64,000 bases of DNA from UBA4744 sp963718995 (GCA_963718995.1 CAVRAP010000019.1:62001-126000), one strand, 5' to 3'; positions 51,322 to 61,091 are shown, counted from the first letter of the stretch. Notes: a model not told the origin generated them from the letters alone. Made by a program: numbers and translations.

Positions 51322-52383
51322 GTGATCGCTAAACCGTTGCGCGTCGCCATGCTCGCTCCGATCTCGTGGCGGGTCCCGCCCCGGCACTACGGGCCGTGGG
51401 AGCAGTTCGTGTCGCTGCTCACCGAAGGGCTCGTTGCTCGCGGGGTCGACGTGACGCTCTTTGCCACGGCCGACTCGGTAACCTCCGCCCGGTTGGTCGG
51501 CTCGGCACCCACCGGGTACTCTGAGGACCCCACCCTCGATGCGAAGGTCTGGGAAGCCCTCCACATCGCCTCCGTTTTCGAACGAGCCGGGGAATTCGAC
51601 TTGATCCACAACAGCTTCGACTTTCTGCCGCTCACCTACAGCGGCCTGGTCGACACGCCGGTAGTCACCACCATTCACGGGTTTTCGTCCGAGCGGATCG
51701 TGCCCGTCTTCGAGCAATACAACGACCGCGGCTACTACGTAGCGATCAGCGACGCAGACCGGCACGACCAACTCGACTACGTGGCAACCATCCACCACGG
51801 CATCGATATGGGGTCATTCACCGTGCGGGGCGAGCCGGGCGATTACCTGCTGTTCTTCGGGAGGATCCATCCCCACAAGGGGACCGTCGAAGCTATCGAA
51901 GTGGCCGACCAGGCCGGTCTACCGTTGAAGATCGCCGGGATCGTCCAGGATGAGGACTACTTCAATCGGTTCGTCGAGCCAAGGCTGGACGGCGAACAAG
52001 TTTGTTATATCGGCCCGGTCGGCCCGGACGAGCGTGGGGAACTGCTCGGCGGCGCCAGGGCACTCCTCCACCTGATCAGCTTCGACGAGCCGTTCGGCTT
52101 CAGTGTCGTTGAAGCAATGGCATGCGGGACGCCGGTGATTGCCCACCGGCGAGGGTCAATGCCCGAGCTGATTACCGACGGGGCGAACGGCTTCCTGGTG
52201 GAATCCATCGAAGACGCCGTCGCCGCCGTGCACGCTTCACAGCGAGTGGACCGGATGGCGGTGCGTGCCTCGGTCGAGCAGCGCTTCGACCGGGACCGGA
52301 TGGTCGACGAGTACCTCGCCGTCTACCACCGCATCGTCGACAATCACGCGACCAGACGAGCTGCCGCCATCGGGGATCACTGA
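51322..52383 (+). CDS. Glycosyltransferase family 4
   Basis: 353 residues with a GTG start. The N-terminal donor domain opens RVAMLAPISWRVPPRHYGPWEQFVSLLTEGL; FFGRIHPHKGTVEAI binds nucleotide sugar and FDEPFGFSVVEAMACGTPVIAH is the GT4 E-x7-E motif. Cytoplasmic transferase of a retained-configuration sugar, probably from UDP- or GDP-sugar. Convergent with a GH130/GT4 cluster, suggesting one glycan pathway. Confidence 0.88.
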   Translation: MIAKPLRVAMLAPISWRVPPRHYGPWEQFVSLLTEGLVARGVDVTLFATADSVTSARLVGSAPTGYSEDPTLDAKVWEALHIASVFERAGEFDLIHNSFDFLPLTYSGLVDTPVVTTIHGFSSERIVPVFEQYNDRGYYVAISDADRHDQLDYVATIHHGIDMGSFTVRGEPGDYLLFFGRIHPHKGTVEAIEVADQAGLPLKIAGIVQDEDYFNRFVEPRLDGEQVCYIGPVGPDERGELLGGARALLHLISFDEPFGFSVVEAMACGTPVIAHRRGSMPELITDGANGFLVESIEDAVAAVHASQRVDRMAVRASVEQRFDRDRMVDEYLAVYHRIVDNHATRRAAAIGDH

Positions 52384-52428
52384 ACCAGCGCTCCGGGAGG
52401 CCCGGCGGGCCGAACGGATGAAGCGCGA

Positions 52429-53901
52429 TTAGCTCTCGGTAAGGCGGGTGAGGAGATCGTCGAGTGGCACCGTGGCGATGCGTGCCCCCACATCCGAAAA
52501 CCCGTACGGGAGCACGAGGTGGTTGCCGTGGATCATGCTGCCGCACGAATACACAACGTTGGGCACATACCCGTCCCGTTCGTCCGCATTTGGTTCCAGT
52601 AATGGTTCGTTGAGGTGGCCGATGACCCGGCACGGGTCCTCGATGTCGAGGAGAATCGCTCCCAGGGTGTAGCGGCGCATCGCTCCCACTCCATGAGTGA
52701 TGACCAACCAACCCGCTTCGGTCTCTAGCGGCGAACCGCAATTCCCGAGCTGGACGAGTTCCCAGGGGCGGACAGGCTCCTGGATCTTCTCGGTTTCGTG
52801 CCAGAACCGGACATTTTCAGAGTGCATCAGGTAGTTGTTCTCGTTGTCCTGGCGGGACAGGGCCGCAAAGCGGCCGTCGATCTTGCGGGGGAACAGGGCA
52901 ATACCCTTGTTCTGAGCGGCGGGTCCGTTGAGGGTGGCGACCCGGAACGAGACGAAATCCCGTGTTTCTATGAGCTGGGGGAGGATCTGGATCCCATCGA
53001 ATGCGGTGTAGGTCGCGAAGTAGACCACCTTCCCGTTGTCATGGGTGAAACGGACGAAACGGGCGTCCTCCATGCCGTGGCTCTCCGTGGGACCCATGGG
53101 GAACATGACTCGTTCCGAGATCTCGGAGTCCTCCGGGAAGGCGCTCGCGTAGTTCGAAGACGCCAGCCAATGGATGACCTTGACGGTCTGCAGAGACGCC
53201 GAGCGAGGGATGCCATGGCGATCGAGATCCGCAATGGCTTCTTCGAGTTGCGCGAATGTGAACCTGTCGGGCAGGGGATCGAGACACATGCGGGTGATGT
53301 CGTTGAACGCCCCCAGTTCCTCCAGCTTGGCCGACAACACGGGTTTGTCGTAGATCGGCGATCGGTGGGCTGGGGTCGTCGCATACGGACTGGACGCGTC
53401 CAGGCTGACGTTCCCGTCGGCATCGATGACTCCCGAGCGGAACTCGATAGACGAGATGTGGCCCTCACCGATAGCCCGCAGGCTCATGATGAACCGTTGT
53501 TCCCCTGGATTCAGGCCAGCCTGATCGGGAGCCGGGACGACCGAAGGATTGCTGAGGGAGGCCGCCTCGATCGAGTACTCGTGCGTGAAGTAGGCCCCGA
53601 TGAGAAGACGGCGCTCCCCAGGGAGATCCTTCGGGTTCTCAATGTGCCTGGAAACCAGAGCGAAGTTGCTCTCGAAAGTGCTGCTGAGGTCTTCGTGGCG
53701 GCCTTTGAACCGGTCCTGTGTGGCTGCCAGCGTCAAAGCTACTTCGGCATCCGACATCGCCAGGATCCGCTTGATGATGAGCTCCGCGTGTGACTTCCCG
53801 TCCGGGAAAAAGCGGCCCCCCGGCAGGAAGGGTTTGATGATCACGCGATGGGGATCGGAAGTCAGGCGCACCGGTGTTCGCGTGACACGGATTGGGGTCA
53901 T
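52429..53901 (-). CDS. GH130 family beta-mannoside phosphorylase
   Basis: 490 residues from the ATG at 53901 (MTPIRVTRTPVRLTSDPHRV). GH130 signatures are MGPTESHGMEDARFVRF with the acid Asp, NNYLMHSENVRFWHE, QLGNCGSPLETEAGWLVITHGVG and YVPNVVYSCGSMIHG. Family enzymes cleave or make beta-mannosides with phosphate (for example beta-1,2- or beta-1,4-mannobiose). The two-domain longer form fits beta-1,2-mannoside phosphorylases. Neighbours are two GT4 genes and an alpha-toroid protein. Confidence 0.9.
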   Translation of the reverse strand: MTPIRVTRTPVRLTSDPHRVIIKPFLPGGRFFPDGKSHAELIIKRILAMSDAEVALTLAATQDRFKGRHEDLSSTFESNFALVSRHIENPKDLPGERRLLIGAYFTHEYSIEAASLSNPSVVPAPDQAGLNPGEQRFIMSLRAIGEGHISSIEFRSGVIDADGNVSLDASSPYATTPAHRSPIYDKPVLSAKLEELGAFNDITRMCLDPLPDRFTFAQLEEAIADLDRHGIPRSASLQTVKVIHWLASSNYASAFPEDSEISERVMFPMGPTESHGMEDARFVRFTHDNGKVVYFATYTAFDGIQILPQLIETRDFVSFRVATLNGPAAQNKGIALFPRKIDGRFAALSRQDNENNYLMHSENVRFWHETEKIQEPVRPWELVQLGNCGSPLETEAGWLVITHGVGAMRRYTLGAILLDIEDPCRVIGHLNEPLLEPNADERDGYVPNVVYSCGSMIHGNHLVLPYGFSDVGARIATVPLDDLLTRLTES

Positions 53902-53981
53902 GTGTTGATCGCCTTCTTCTGCCCGTCCGCGTCGTTGGTTCAGCACAGGATGCGAAGACCAAGGCTAGGCGACCGGTGCGC

Positions 53982-55118
53982 TCAGGCCACGGACCTGGTG
54001 CGCCGCTGCGCTTCGGAGCGATCGATCATCTCAGCCTGCTGGAGCACGGCCAGCGCGGCCAGCGTCGACTCGGCCCCCTGATTCAGGTTGGTGTAGTCGG
54101 GACCGAGGCCATCCCCGCAACCCCCGGTGTGCCGGTCGTAGAGAGCCGCCCCGGTGTCATTGGCGCCGAGGAACCACTGAGCGGCCCGCTCGACCAGGTC
54201 CTTCCACATGCTGTCTCCCGTCACCGTCCAGGCGCGGGCGCAGGCATCGGCCATGGCGGCTGCCTCGACCGGCTGCTGGTCAAAACCCGGCCGGGTCTCA
54301 CCCGGCGCCCACCCCGCGGCGGGCGTGAAGCTGAAATGGCCGCCACGAAACTCCGTCGCAGCCAGCCACTCGAGGAGGCGGAGGCCCGAGTCGATGAGAC
54401 GGTCGTCGGTCAGGAGCGCTCCCGCAACCAGAAGGGCCTCGGGGATGCGGGCGTTGTCATAGGCCAGGCGATCCTCAGGCCAGGGCCACCGGGCATTGTC
54501 CCGCGCGAAGAGGTGTTCGACGCCTCTCTGCAAGGTGTCCCAGGCGGGCGCATGGTCGGGTGATGAAAGAAGAATCTCGGACGCACCCAGCACCGCGAAG
54601 GCGTTCGCTCGTGGCGACGGCGAGCGGAAATCCCGTTGCTGGTCGAACATCTCCAACCCGGCATCGCGCATCCAGGAGGTTGGACCCTGGCCGGCCACCG
54701 TCCCGAGTGCCCAGTTGGCTCGCCCCTGAGAGTCGTCCGATCCCACTGCATCCTCCCAGGACCCGTCGGAGCTGCGACGATTGTGGAAGCCACCCTCCGG
54801 GAGCCGGGCATCTCGCAGGAACGCCAGGTAGATGCCGGCCATCTTCACGAGCGCGGGGGACGGATCCGTCTGGCGGCTCACGACAATGAGCGCCCGGGCG
54901 TTGTCGTCGGTGCAATAGCCATGGTCGATCCGCGGGGTGGTGAACTCAGCGTGCTCCCAGATACCCAGGCGATCGGTCATCCGTCGCAGATGGTCGAAGC
55001 GGGGCTCCGGGAGAGGGCCGATGAGACTCCCGCCGGCCGAACGGAACGGCCGGACGGAGACGTCGCTCAATGCACGAAGACCGGGCCGGGCTTCAACCGA
55101 CCTGGGCGAAGGCATCAA
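53982..55118 (-). CDS. Alpha-toroid (glycosidase-like fold) protein of the GH130 cluster
   Basis: 378 residues starting M-M-P-S-P-R. Repeats of helical hairpins, including TPRIDHGYCTDDNARALIVV and ANFAVLGASEIL-like segments, match (alpha/alpha)6 barrels often found fused to or beside GT4 enzymes and annotated loosely as glycosyltransferases. Acidic residues in C-T-D-D-N-A-R and G-C-G-D-G-L-G-P-D may be catalytic. Function open. It overlaps the GT4 gene by 26 bp and precedes GH130 by 80 bp. Confidence 0.75.
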   Translation of the reverse strand: MMPSPRSVEARPGLRALSDVSVRPFRSAGGSLIGPLPEPRFDHLRRMTDRLGIWEHAEFTTPRIDHGYCTDDNARALIVVSRQTDPSPALVKMAGIYLAFLRDARLPEGGFHNRRSSDGSWEDAVGSDDSQGRANWALGTVAGQGPTSWMRDAGLEMFDQQRDFRSPSPRANAFAVLGASEILLSSPDHAPAWDTLQRGVEHLFARDNARWPWPEDRLAYDNARIPEALLVAGALLTDDRLIDSGLRLLEWLAATEFRGGHFSFTPAAGWAPGETRPGFDQQPVEAAAMADACARAWTVTGDSMWKDLVERAAQWFLGANDTGAALYDRHTGGCGDGLGPDYTNLNQGAESTLAALAVLQQAEMIDRSEAQRRTRSVA

Positions 55119-56298
55119 AGGCTTTCTCGGGATGCTGAGCGTTGGGCAGAACGCGGGCTGCTTCGTGTCGGGCGACCAGCTTCGTGGCGAGGCGGTCGTA
55201 GCGGCGGGCGATGGCGGGCCAGTACAGCGTCGAGCCGATCTGCCGTGCTTCCCCTGCCATGCGGGCTGCGAGAGATTGATCCGTCAGCACGCTCCGGAGG
55301 GCGGCTGCCATCTCGATGGGATCGTCGTGGCCGACCACAGTGCCTGCACCGTTGCCCAACAGTTCGACGGCGTGGGGGAAGGCGGTGGCGATGACTGGCT
55401 TCCCGGCTGCGAGAGCTTCAACCAGCACTCCCGACGTGACCTGCTCGGTTGATTCGTAAGGAAGCACAACCATGTCCGCTCGGCGAACGGCAAGCGCCAG
55501 TGCGTCGATGTCGAGATACCGGTCGTCGAACTCGACAACATCGTCGAGCCCGAGATCATGCACCCGGGCCCTCAGACCCTCGAGGTAGGCATCGCCCTGG
55601 GAAGCCTGGACCTTGGGATGGGTCTTGCCGAGAATGATGTAGCGGGGAAGGGGAACCAGGTCCCGTAGGGCGGCGAAGGCGTCGATCGCCATCTCCAGAC
55701 CCTTGCCCGGTCCGATGAGGCCCCACGTGAGCACGACGGGGCGGGTCCCGTTCGCCAAAGATGGGCCACCCAGGCCGACTCTGGCTCCGTGCGGAACCAT
55801 GCGAACTTTGCCCGGGTCGATCCGGTAGCCCTCGACCAGGCGCCGTTTGGCCGTATCGCTCATCACGATGGTCCGTTCGGCCAGAGCAACCACATCCTCC
55901 AGGATCGATTGCTGGCTGGGGCTGGGCCGGCTGAGCACCGTGTGCAGGGTGACGACCGCCGGAACCTCGAGGCCGGACAGCAGATCGAGGACTTCGCGTC
56001 CATCGGGCCCGCCGTAGATTCCGTACTCGTGTTGGATAGAAACGGCGTCGAAGGAATTGAGCGTTTCGATCGTCTCGCGAACGGAGGTTGCGTTGCCGTT
56101 GAGATGTTCGAGTACGACTTCCGGTCGGTGCCCACCGATTCGGTCGTCTACCAGGCTCACGACGCCCAGACCGTCGTCCGAGCCCCGGCCGCCGGCGACG
56201 GCATTGCGCAGGGCGGCCGTGAACGTCGCCAACCCGCACGATGTGGGCGGGTAGGTACTCAGAAATGCAATGGAAGGATGTCGCGTGGTGTGCCTCAT
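55093..56298 (-). CDS. Glycosyltransferase family 4
   Basis: 401 residues from the ATG at 56298 (MRHTTRHPSIAFLSTYPPTSCGLA). GT4 features are HEYGIYGGPDGREVLDLL, VVLTWGLIGPGKGLEMAIDAF and YESTEQVTSGVLVEALAAGKPVIATAFPHAVE. Upstream frame to 56367 is possible but has no ribosome site. It leads the three-gene minus-strand unit GT4 - alpha-toroid - GH130. Confidence 0.87.
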   Translation of the reverse strand: MRHTTRHPSIAFLSTYPPTSCGLATFTAALRNAVAGGRGSDDGLGVVSLVDDRIGGHRPEVVLEHLNGNATSVRETIETLNSFDAVSIQHEYGIYGGPDGREVLDLLSGLEVPAVVTLHTVLSRPSPSQQSILEDVVALAERTIVMSDTAKRRLVEGYRIDPGKVRMVPHGARVGLGGPSLANGTRPVVLTWGLIGPGKGLEMAIDAFAALRDLVPLPRYIILGKTHPKVQASQGDAYLEGLRARVHDLGLDDVVEFDDRYLDIDALALAVRRADMVVLPYESTEQVTSGVLVEALAAGKPVIATAFPHAVELLGNGAGTVVGHDDPIEMAAALRSVLTDQSLAARMAGEARQIGSTLYWPAIARRYDRLATKLVARHEAARVLPNAQHPEKAFDAFAQVG

Positions 56299-56484
56299 AT
56301 TCAATGTCCATTCTCTCGAACTGTTGCCAGGTGGCGCCGGTTCGTTGATGCGACAGCGATCACTCATGCGAGGAGGGTGAACTCGAAAGAACGCCGCGAG
56401 GCAATGAGGAGCTGAGGCTAGGGCCGCCTTGAATAGTCAAGTATACAGGGAAACCCGCGGTATTTGGGATCTCAGGGTCTTCTT

Positions 56485-56943
56485 CGTCCGCCCCCACCTG
56501 TGGTGGGGGCGGACGTGGGGTTGGCCTCTCCTGCTGGCGGGAGAGGCGCTGCGCCGCTGAAGGCGGCGATGCGGGGAGGGTGGATCAACATAGGAAGGTT
56601 CCACCCTCCTCCTAACCCCCTCCCGCTCCCGGGACGGGGAAAAGAAACGACCGGCCGGGTCTTGCCTCGCCCGCTGGCGGGAGAGGCGCTGCGCTGCCGA
56701 AGGCAGCGGTGCGGAGAGGGTGGGACCTACCGGGACTTCTTTCCGCTCTGCTCCGGCTGAGCGCGAGGTGTTGGGCTGCGGTCTTGTTGGTGTGGTTGTG
56801 TTGCCGTTGGGACTTGCCCCCTCCGGCTCTCGCCTTTTGGCGAGACCCACCTCCCCCACCTGCGGCGGGGGAGGGCGCGGGGTTGGCCTCTCCCGCTGGC
56901 GGGAGAGGCGCGTAGCTGCCGGAGGCGGCGGAGCGGAGAGGGT
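56485..56943. repeat. Palindromic repeats: A-B, C-B, A-B composite
   Basis: Modules at 56485-56583 (partial A then B), 56600-56640 (C), 56661-56725 (B) and 56815-56943 (A then B). They cover most of the 671-bp gap 56299-56969; no gene seen in it. Confidence 0.85.
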
Positions 56944-56969
56944 GGGACCTATCGCGGACTGCTTGCCGT

Positions 56970-57803
56970 TTACAGGTGGTCGCGCCACGTGTAGTCGGGT
57001 TCGTAGCCCAGCATTTCCCGGGCCTTGTCGATCGACAGGAGGGTCTCGAATTCGCCCAGGTCCTTGCGGATAGCGACGGTCGGGTAGACCTCTTCCATCA
57101 GACCCTGGCTGGAGCGGTTCATGACCGTGTCGTTGGCGGCGACGATGTACTGCTCGGATCCGGGCACGTCGAGTTCCAGCGCCAGCCGGACTGCCTGGGC
57201 GACGTCGCGGGCGTCGACGTAGCCCCACAGGTTCCACTTGCGGAGGGCCGGGTCGTCCCAGAAGCTGGGGAACTTGGCGTACTCGTCGGGTTCCATGATG
57301 TTGGAGATCCGTAGCCCCGCGAACGGCAGGCCGAAGCGGCGGCTGAACTGTGCGGCCATCTGCTCGCCCAGCAGTTTGGAGAGGGCGTAACTCGACTCCG
57401 GGTACGGCGTTTGCTGTTCGTCGATGGGGGCGTAGTCGGGGAGTTCCTTCTCGAAGGGAAGTCCCAGGACGGTTTCGCTCGATGCCCACACCACCTTCTG
57501 CAAGCTGAGGTCCGCCGCGGCGGAGAACACGTTGTAGGTGCTGAGAATGTTGTTACGGAACGTCTCCTGTTCGGGGCGCATCTCCGGGGCGGGCACGGCG
57601 GCGAGGTGCACCACCGCATCGGCACCCTGAAGGGCTTCGATCGTTTGGCCGAGGTCGGTCAGGTCGACGGCCAGCGCCCACCCCCACGAGGCCGGCGGGA
57701 TCGTCTGGTCGACGTTGAGGGTCTGGTACCCGCGAGCGTTGAGTTCATTGACGACGGCCCGTCCGGCTTTGCCGCTGCCGCCGGTTACCACGACCTTCTT
57801 CAT
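56970..57803 (-). CDS. NAD-dependent epimerase/dehydratase family protein
   Basis: 277 residues with AGGAGAAGGC before the ATG. Extended SDR fold: NAD loop V-T-G-G-S-G-K-A-G-R, VHLAAVPAP, and catalytic Tyr/Lys in S-S-Y-A-L-S-K-L-L-G. Substrate likely a nucleotide sugar or a related hydroxy compound; not identified. Divergent from the alpha/beta hydrolase (100-bp gap). Confidence 0.88.
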   Translation of the reverse strand: MKKVVVTGGSGKAGRAVVNELNARGYQTLNVDQTIPPASWGWALAVDLTDLGQTIEALQGADAVVHLAAVPAPEMRPEQETFRNNILSTYNVFSAAADLSLQKVVWASSETVLGLPFEKELPDYAPIDEQQTPYPESSYALSKLLGEQMAAQFSRRFGLPFAGLRISNIMEPDEYAKFPSFWDDPALRKWNLWGYVDARDVAQAVRLALELDVPGSEQYIVAANDTVMNRSSQGLMEEVYPTVAIRKDLGEFETLLSIDKAREMLGYEPDYTWRDHL

Positions 57804-57888
57804 GCCTTCTCCTTGATGTGGATCTTTTCCGAAACGTAGTACTCGAAGATTGCGGTGGCGATTTGACCGGAACAGGTTCCGGGCGGCG

Positions 57889-57894
57889 TACCAT
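57889..57894 (+). promoter_or_regulatory. Putative -10 box (TACCAT), leaderless
   Basis: 8 nt before the hydrolase ATG at 57903. Confidence 0.4.
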
Positions 57895-57902
57895 ATGCGG
57901 TC

Positions 57903-58754
57903 ATGCGCAGATTTATCGGAAGAGCCGCGATCGGGGCCGGCGTTGTGTATGCCATTCCCGGGTTGCTCAAGAAGGCCTTCGCCCCACCCCAGCGAGACGC
58001 GACGAAGACCCCGGCCGACGTTGGATTACCGGAAGAGCAGGTCTGGCTCGAATCGGTCAACGGGACAGGCCTCCACGCCTGGTTCATCCCCGCCCTGGAC
58101 GGCCCGGCGCCGACCGTCGTGGTCTTGCACGGGTGGGGTGCGAACGCGTCGCTGCTGCTGCCCATCGCCCCTTTCCTGCACGAAGCCGGGTACCACACGC
58201 TCTTTCTCGACGCTCGCAACCACGGGCTCAGCGACCACGACGATTTCGCCTCGCTGCCCCGCTTCGCCGAAGATCTCGAAGTGGGAATCGACTGGCTCCG
58301 GGAACGGGATGATGTCACGACCATCGGAGTCGCCGGTCACTCGGTCGGAGGCGGAGCCGCCATCCTGGCCGCCTCCCGGGATCCGGAGATCGCCGCCGTC
58401 GTCTCCATGTCGGCGTTCGCTCATCCGCGCGAGATGATGGCCAATCAGCTGCGCCTCGACCGGCTCCCCGGGCGGGTGGCCGAAGGGATGCTGTGGCCGA
58501 TGGAGAAGCTGATCGGGCACCGGTTCGACGATTTCGCTCCGCTGCGGCGCATTGCCGATGTCGAGTGTCCGGTGCTGATCGTCCACGGTGACGCCGACAA
58601 GGTGATCCCGGTCAAAGACGCGTTCCGGCTGTTCGAAGCGGCTCCCAACGGGCAGATCATGATCGTGCCCGATGGGGGACACGCCTCCCTGGAGCCGTTC
58701 GTGCCGCACATGCCCGACATGATCAAGTTCCTCGACCGGTACTTGAAGGCCTAA
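57903..58754 (+). CDS. Alpha/beta hydrolase (serine aminopeptidase/lipase-like)
   Basis: 283 residues. Nucleophile elbow G-H-S-V-G-G near residue 148, oxyanion LHGWGANASL, Asp in VHGDADKVIP and His in DGGHASLEP. A hydrophobic N-terminus (AAIGAGVVYAIPGLLKKAF) may anchor it. Substrate unknown. Overlaps the convergent HAD gene by 4 bp. Confidence 0.87.
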   Translation: MRRFIGRAAIGAGVVYAIPGLLKKAFAPPQRDATKTPADVGLPEEQVWLESVNGTGLHAWFIPALDGPAPTVVVLHGWGANASLLLPIAPFLHEAGYHTLFLDARNHGLSDHDDFASLPRFAEDLEVGIDWLRERDDVTTIGVAGHSVGGGAAILAASRDPEIAAVVSMSAFAHPREMMANQLRLDRLPGRVAEGMLWPMEKLIGHRFDDFAPLRRIADVECPVLIVHGDADKVIPVKDAFRLFEAAPNGQIMIVPDGGHASLEPFVPHMPDMIKFLDRYLKA

Positions 58755-59404
58755 GCGCCCACCAGCCTGGCCAAATCGGCCGGAGTCGTAACGATTTGGC
58801 CGGCGCCTGCCGTGGTGAGTTCTTCGAGACTGCCGAAACCCCAGGTGACTCCGATCGATTCGATGCCGTTGATGCGGGCGGCGGCGATGTCGTGATGGCG
58901 GTCGCCGATCATGACGAACCGCTCCCTGTCGATTCCGTGGTTGAGGAGCCGCAAGGCCCGGGCGAGGGTTTCGGGCTTCGGTTCGATCTCCTCGAGGCTG
59001 GGGCCTTCGATCACCTCCATGAACCGGGCGAACCCGAGGGTCTCCAGGATGGGGCGGGCGTACGCTGCAGGCTTGGACGTGACCACGCCCAGGCGGTTCA
59101 CCGGGTGCAGTTGATCGAGCAGCTTCGGGATGCCCTCATAGGCCCGCGCCATCGCGACCGACGCGACGGCATAGTGGGTGCGGAACGACTCGATCAGCGG
59201 TCCGACCAGGTCGAGGTCTTTCTTTCGATCGTCGAGAAGCACGGTCAGCGATTCGCGGAGCGGTGGACCGACATGGTTGGAGAGGTCCTGATCGCGAATC
59301 GGTGCCAGGGCATGGTCGCCAAGCGCCGCGTTGAGGGCGGTCAGAATCGGCTCTCGCGAGTCAACCAGCGTGCCATCGAGATCAAAAAGGCAGACAAGCG
59401 ACAT
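58751..59404 (-). CDS. HAD hydrolase, phosphoglycolate phosphatase-like
   Basis: 217 residues. Motif I FDLDGTLVDS (Asp nucleophile and acid), motif II V-T-S-K, motif III Lys in I-E-P-K-P-E-T and motif IV I-G-D-R-H-H-D. The cap inserted between I and II (about residues 15-85) is typical of Gph/PGMB-type HADs. Removes phosphate from a small substrate. TACCCT (59413-59418, minus strand) is 8 nt from the ATG. Confidence 0.9.
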   Translation of the reverse strand: MSLVCLFDLDGTLVDSREPILTALNAALGDHALAPIRDQDLSNHVGPPLRESLTVLLDDRKKDLDLVGPLIESFRTHYAVASVAMARAYEGIPKLLDQLHPVNRLGVVTSKPAAYARPILETLGFARFMEVIEGPSLEEIEPKPETLARALRLLNHGIDRERFVMIGDRHHDIAAARINGIESIGVTWGFGSLEELTTAGAGQIVTTPADLARLVGA

Positions 59405-59449
59405 GGGAGAAGAGGGTAGTGGGGTCGTTGGGAGTGCGGCCGCTGCCCC

Positions 59450-59896
59450 TGCCCCCTCCGGCCGATTGCTGTTCGCAATCGGCCACCTCCCCCACCTGTG
59501 GCGGGGGAGGACGTTGTTTTTGCCTCGCCCGCTGGCGGGAGAGGCGCGGCGCCGCCGAAGGCGGCGATGCGGAGAGGGTGGGGCGAGCCCCTACGCCTGA
59601 ACGCGGCGGTGCTTTCCCCCTGAAAGCGGGACTATCGCGAAGATGTTGCGTGTCCTGGCCTCGCCCGCTGGCGGGAGAGGCGCGGCGCCGCCGAAGGCGG
59701 CGATGCGGAGAGGGTGGGTCTTTGCTGTGATCAGGGATCCATTGCCCCCGCCCCCTCCGGCTCTCGCCTTGCGGCGAGACCCACCTCCCCCACCTGGCGG
59801 CGGGGGAGGGCGTTGGTGCGGACTCCTTCCGGTGCGCCCCCCTACCCCTTCCTTTGGCGGCGGTACTCTCCCCCCAGAGGGGGGACTATTTCGAGA
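59450..59896. repeat. Palindromic repeats: A-B, D, B, A, D composite
   Basis: A 59450-59513, B 59519-59582, partial D 59602-59640, B 59655-59717, A 59750-59813, D 59836-59896. Densest repeat block, filling most of the 634-bp gap 59405-60038; no gene seen. Confidence 0.85.
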
Positions 59897-60038
59897 AGAG
59901 GTCAATTGGTGTGCCTCTCCTTCCGTCGGGCAGAGAGGACGTGCTTGGCGAGGGGATTAGGCTCGGGCTATCGGGCTCTGGGAGGGGAACGTGCATTCTG
60001 ATCGGTCGGCCATGGTGGCCGGGACCGGGTAAGCGGTC

Positions 60039-61091
60039 ATGACCGCACCTCGCGACACGGCTCCCGTTCGCGCCGAAGAGCGGTTCGACGAGCAGAAGCT
60101 CGCCACCTACCTGCGCGGACACCTCGCCCAGTTCGCCGGCGATGAACCGATCGAGTTTGAGCAGTTCCCCGGCGGGCACGCCAATCTCACCTATCTGGCT
60201 CGGGTCGATGGCCGCGAATATGTGCTGCGCCGACCGCCCCTCGGCCCGGTGGCACCTCGCAGTCACGACATGGTGCGCGAGTACACGGTGCTGCATGCGG
60301 TCAGCCGGGTCCTTCCCCAAGCCCCGGCGGCCCTCCACCTCTGCACCGATGAGACCGTGCTTGGCAAACCATTCTTCGTGATGGAACGCCGCAAGGGTTT
60401 TATCATCCGGAACCGCTGGCCGAAAGGTCTTCCCGATGAAACCAACATCCGCAAGCGCATCAGCGAACGGTTTGTCGACACGCTGGTCGACCTCCACCGG
60501 GTGGATTACGACTCGATCGGTTTGAGCGAACTGGGCAAACCGGAGGGTTTCGCCGAAAGGCAGGTACGGGGCTGGGCGGGACGCTGGGAGAAGGCCAAAA
60601 CCCGCGACGTCGAGCCTATGGAGCAACTGGCCGAGTGGCTGGCCGGGGATATACCAGCGCCGCAAGCTGCTTCCCTGCTGCACAACGACTACAAACTCGA
60701 CAACGTCATGGTCGACGGCGCCGGCGAGGTGGTCGCCGTATTCGACTGGGATATGGCAACGTTGGGTGATCCGCTCTTCGACCTCGGAACCACCCTCGCC
60801 TACTGGTCACAACCCACCGATCTTCCCTACCGGGTCTTCATGGACAACCCGCTCCTGCACGGCGGGTTCTTCACCAGAGCCGGGATCGTCGACCGCTACC
60901 GGGCGGGGACCGGGTTCGACCTGTCCCGTCTCCGCTGGTACGAGGTGTTCGCGTTCTTCAAGATCTCCGTGATCGTCGAACAGATCTTTTCGCGCTTCGT
61001 CGCCGGTCAAACCACCGATGAGCGTTTCGCCGACTTCGGGACCCGCGTCGAGCGCTTAGCGGAAGCGGCCTTGGCGCTAGCCGAGTCGTAA
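60039..61091 (+). CDS. Phosphotransferase (APH/ACAD10-like kinase) family protein
   Basis: 350 residues. Kinase-like fold: LLHNDYKLDNVMVD (catalytic loop with H-N-D) and VFDWDMATLGDPLFDLG (metal-binding Asp), typical of the aminoglycoside phosphotransferase family that includes the kinase domain of acyl-CoA dehydrogenase 10/11. In bacteria these often phosphorylate 4-hydroxyacyl-CoA. No acyl-CoA dehydrogenase is directly adjacent. Follows the repeat block by 142 bp. Confidence 0.86.
   Translation: MTAPRDTAPVRAEERFDEQKLATYLRGHLAQFAGDEPIEFEQFPGGHANLTYLARVDGREYVLRRPPLGPVAPRSHDMVREYTVLHAVSRVLPQAPAALHLCTDETVLGKPFFVMERRKGFIIRNRWPKGLPDETNIRKRISERFVDTLVDLHRVDYDSIGLSELGKPEGFAERQVRGWAGRWEKAKTRDVEPMEQLAEWLAGDIPAPQAASLLHNDYKLDNVMVDGAGEVVAVFDWDMATLGDPLFDLGTTLAYWSQPTDLPYRVFMDNPLLHGGFFTRAGIVDRYRAGTGFDLSRLRWYEVFAFFKISVIVEQIFSRFVAGQTTDERFADFGTRVERLAEAALALAES

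Noticed and set aside
50848..51798. N-terminal extension of the ABC ATPase frame
   Set aside because: It is made of repeat modules and the opposite strand of a GT4 gene; a GTG at 50847 gives the normal family start.
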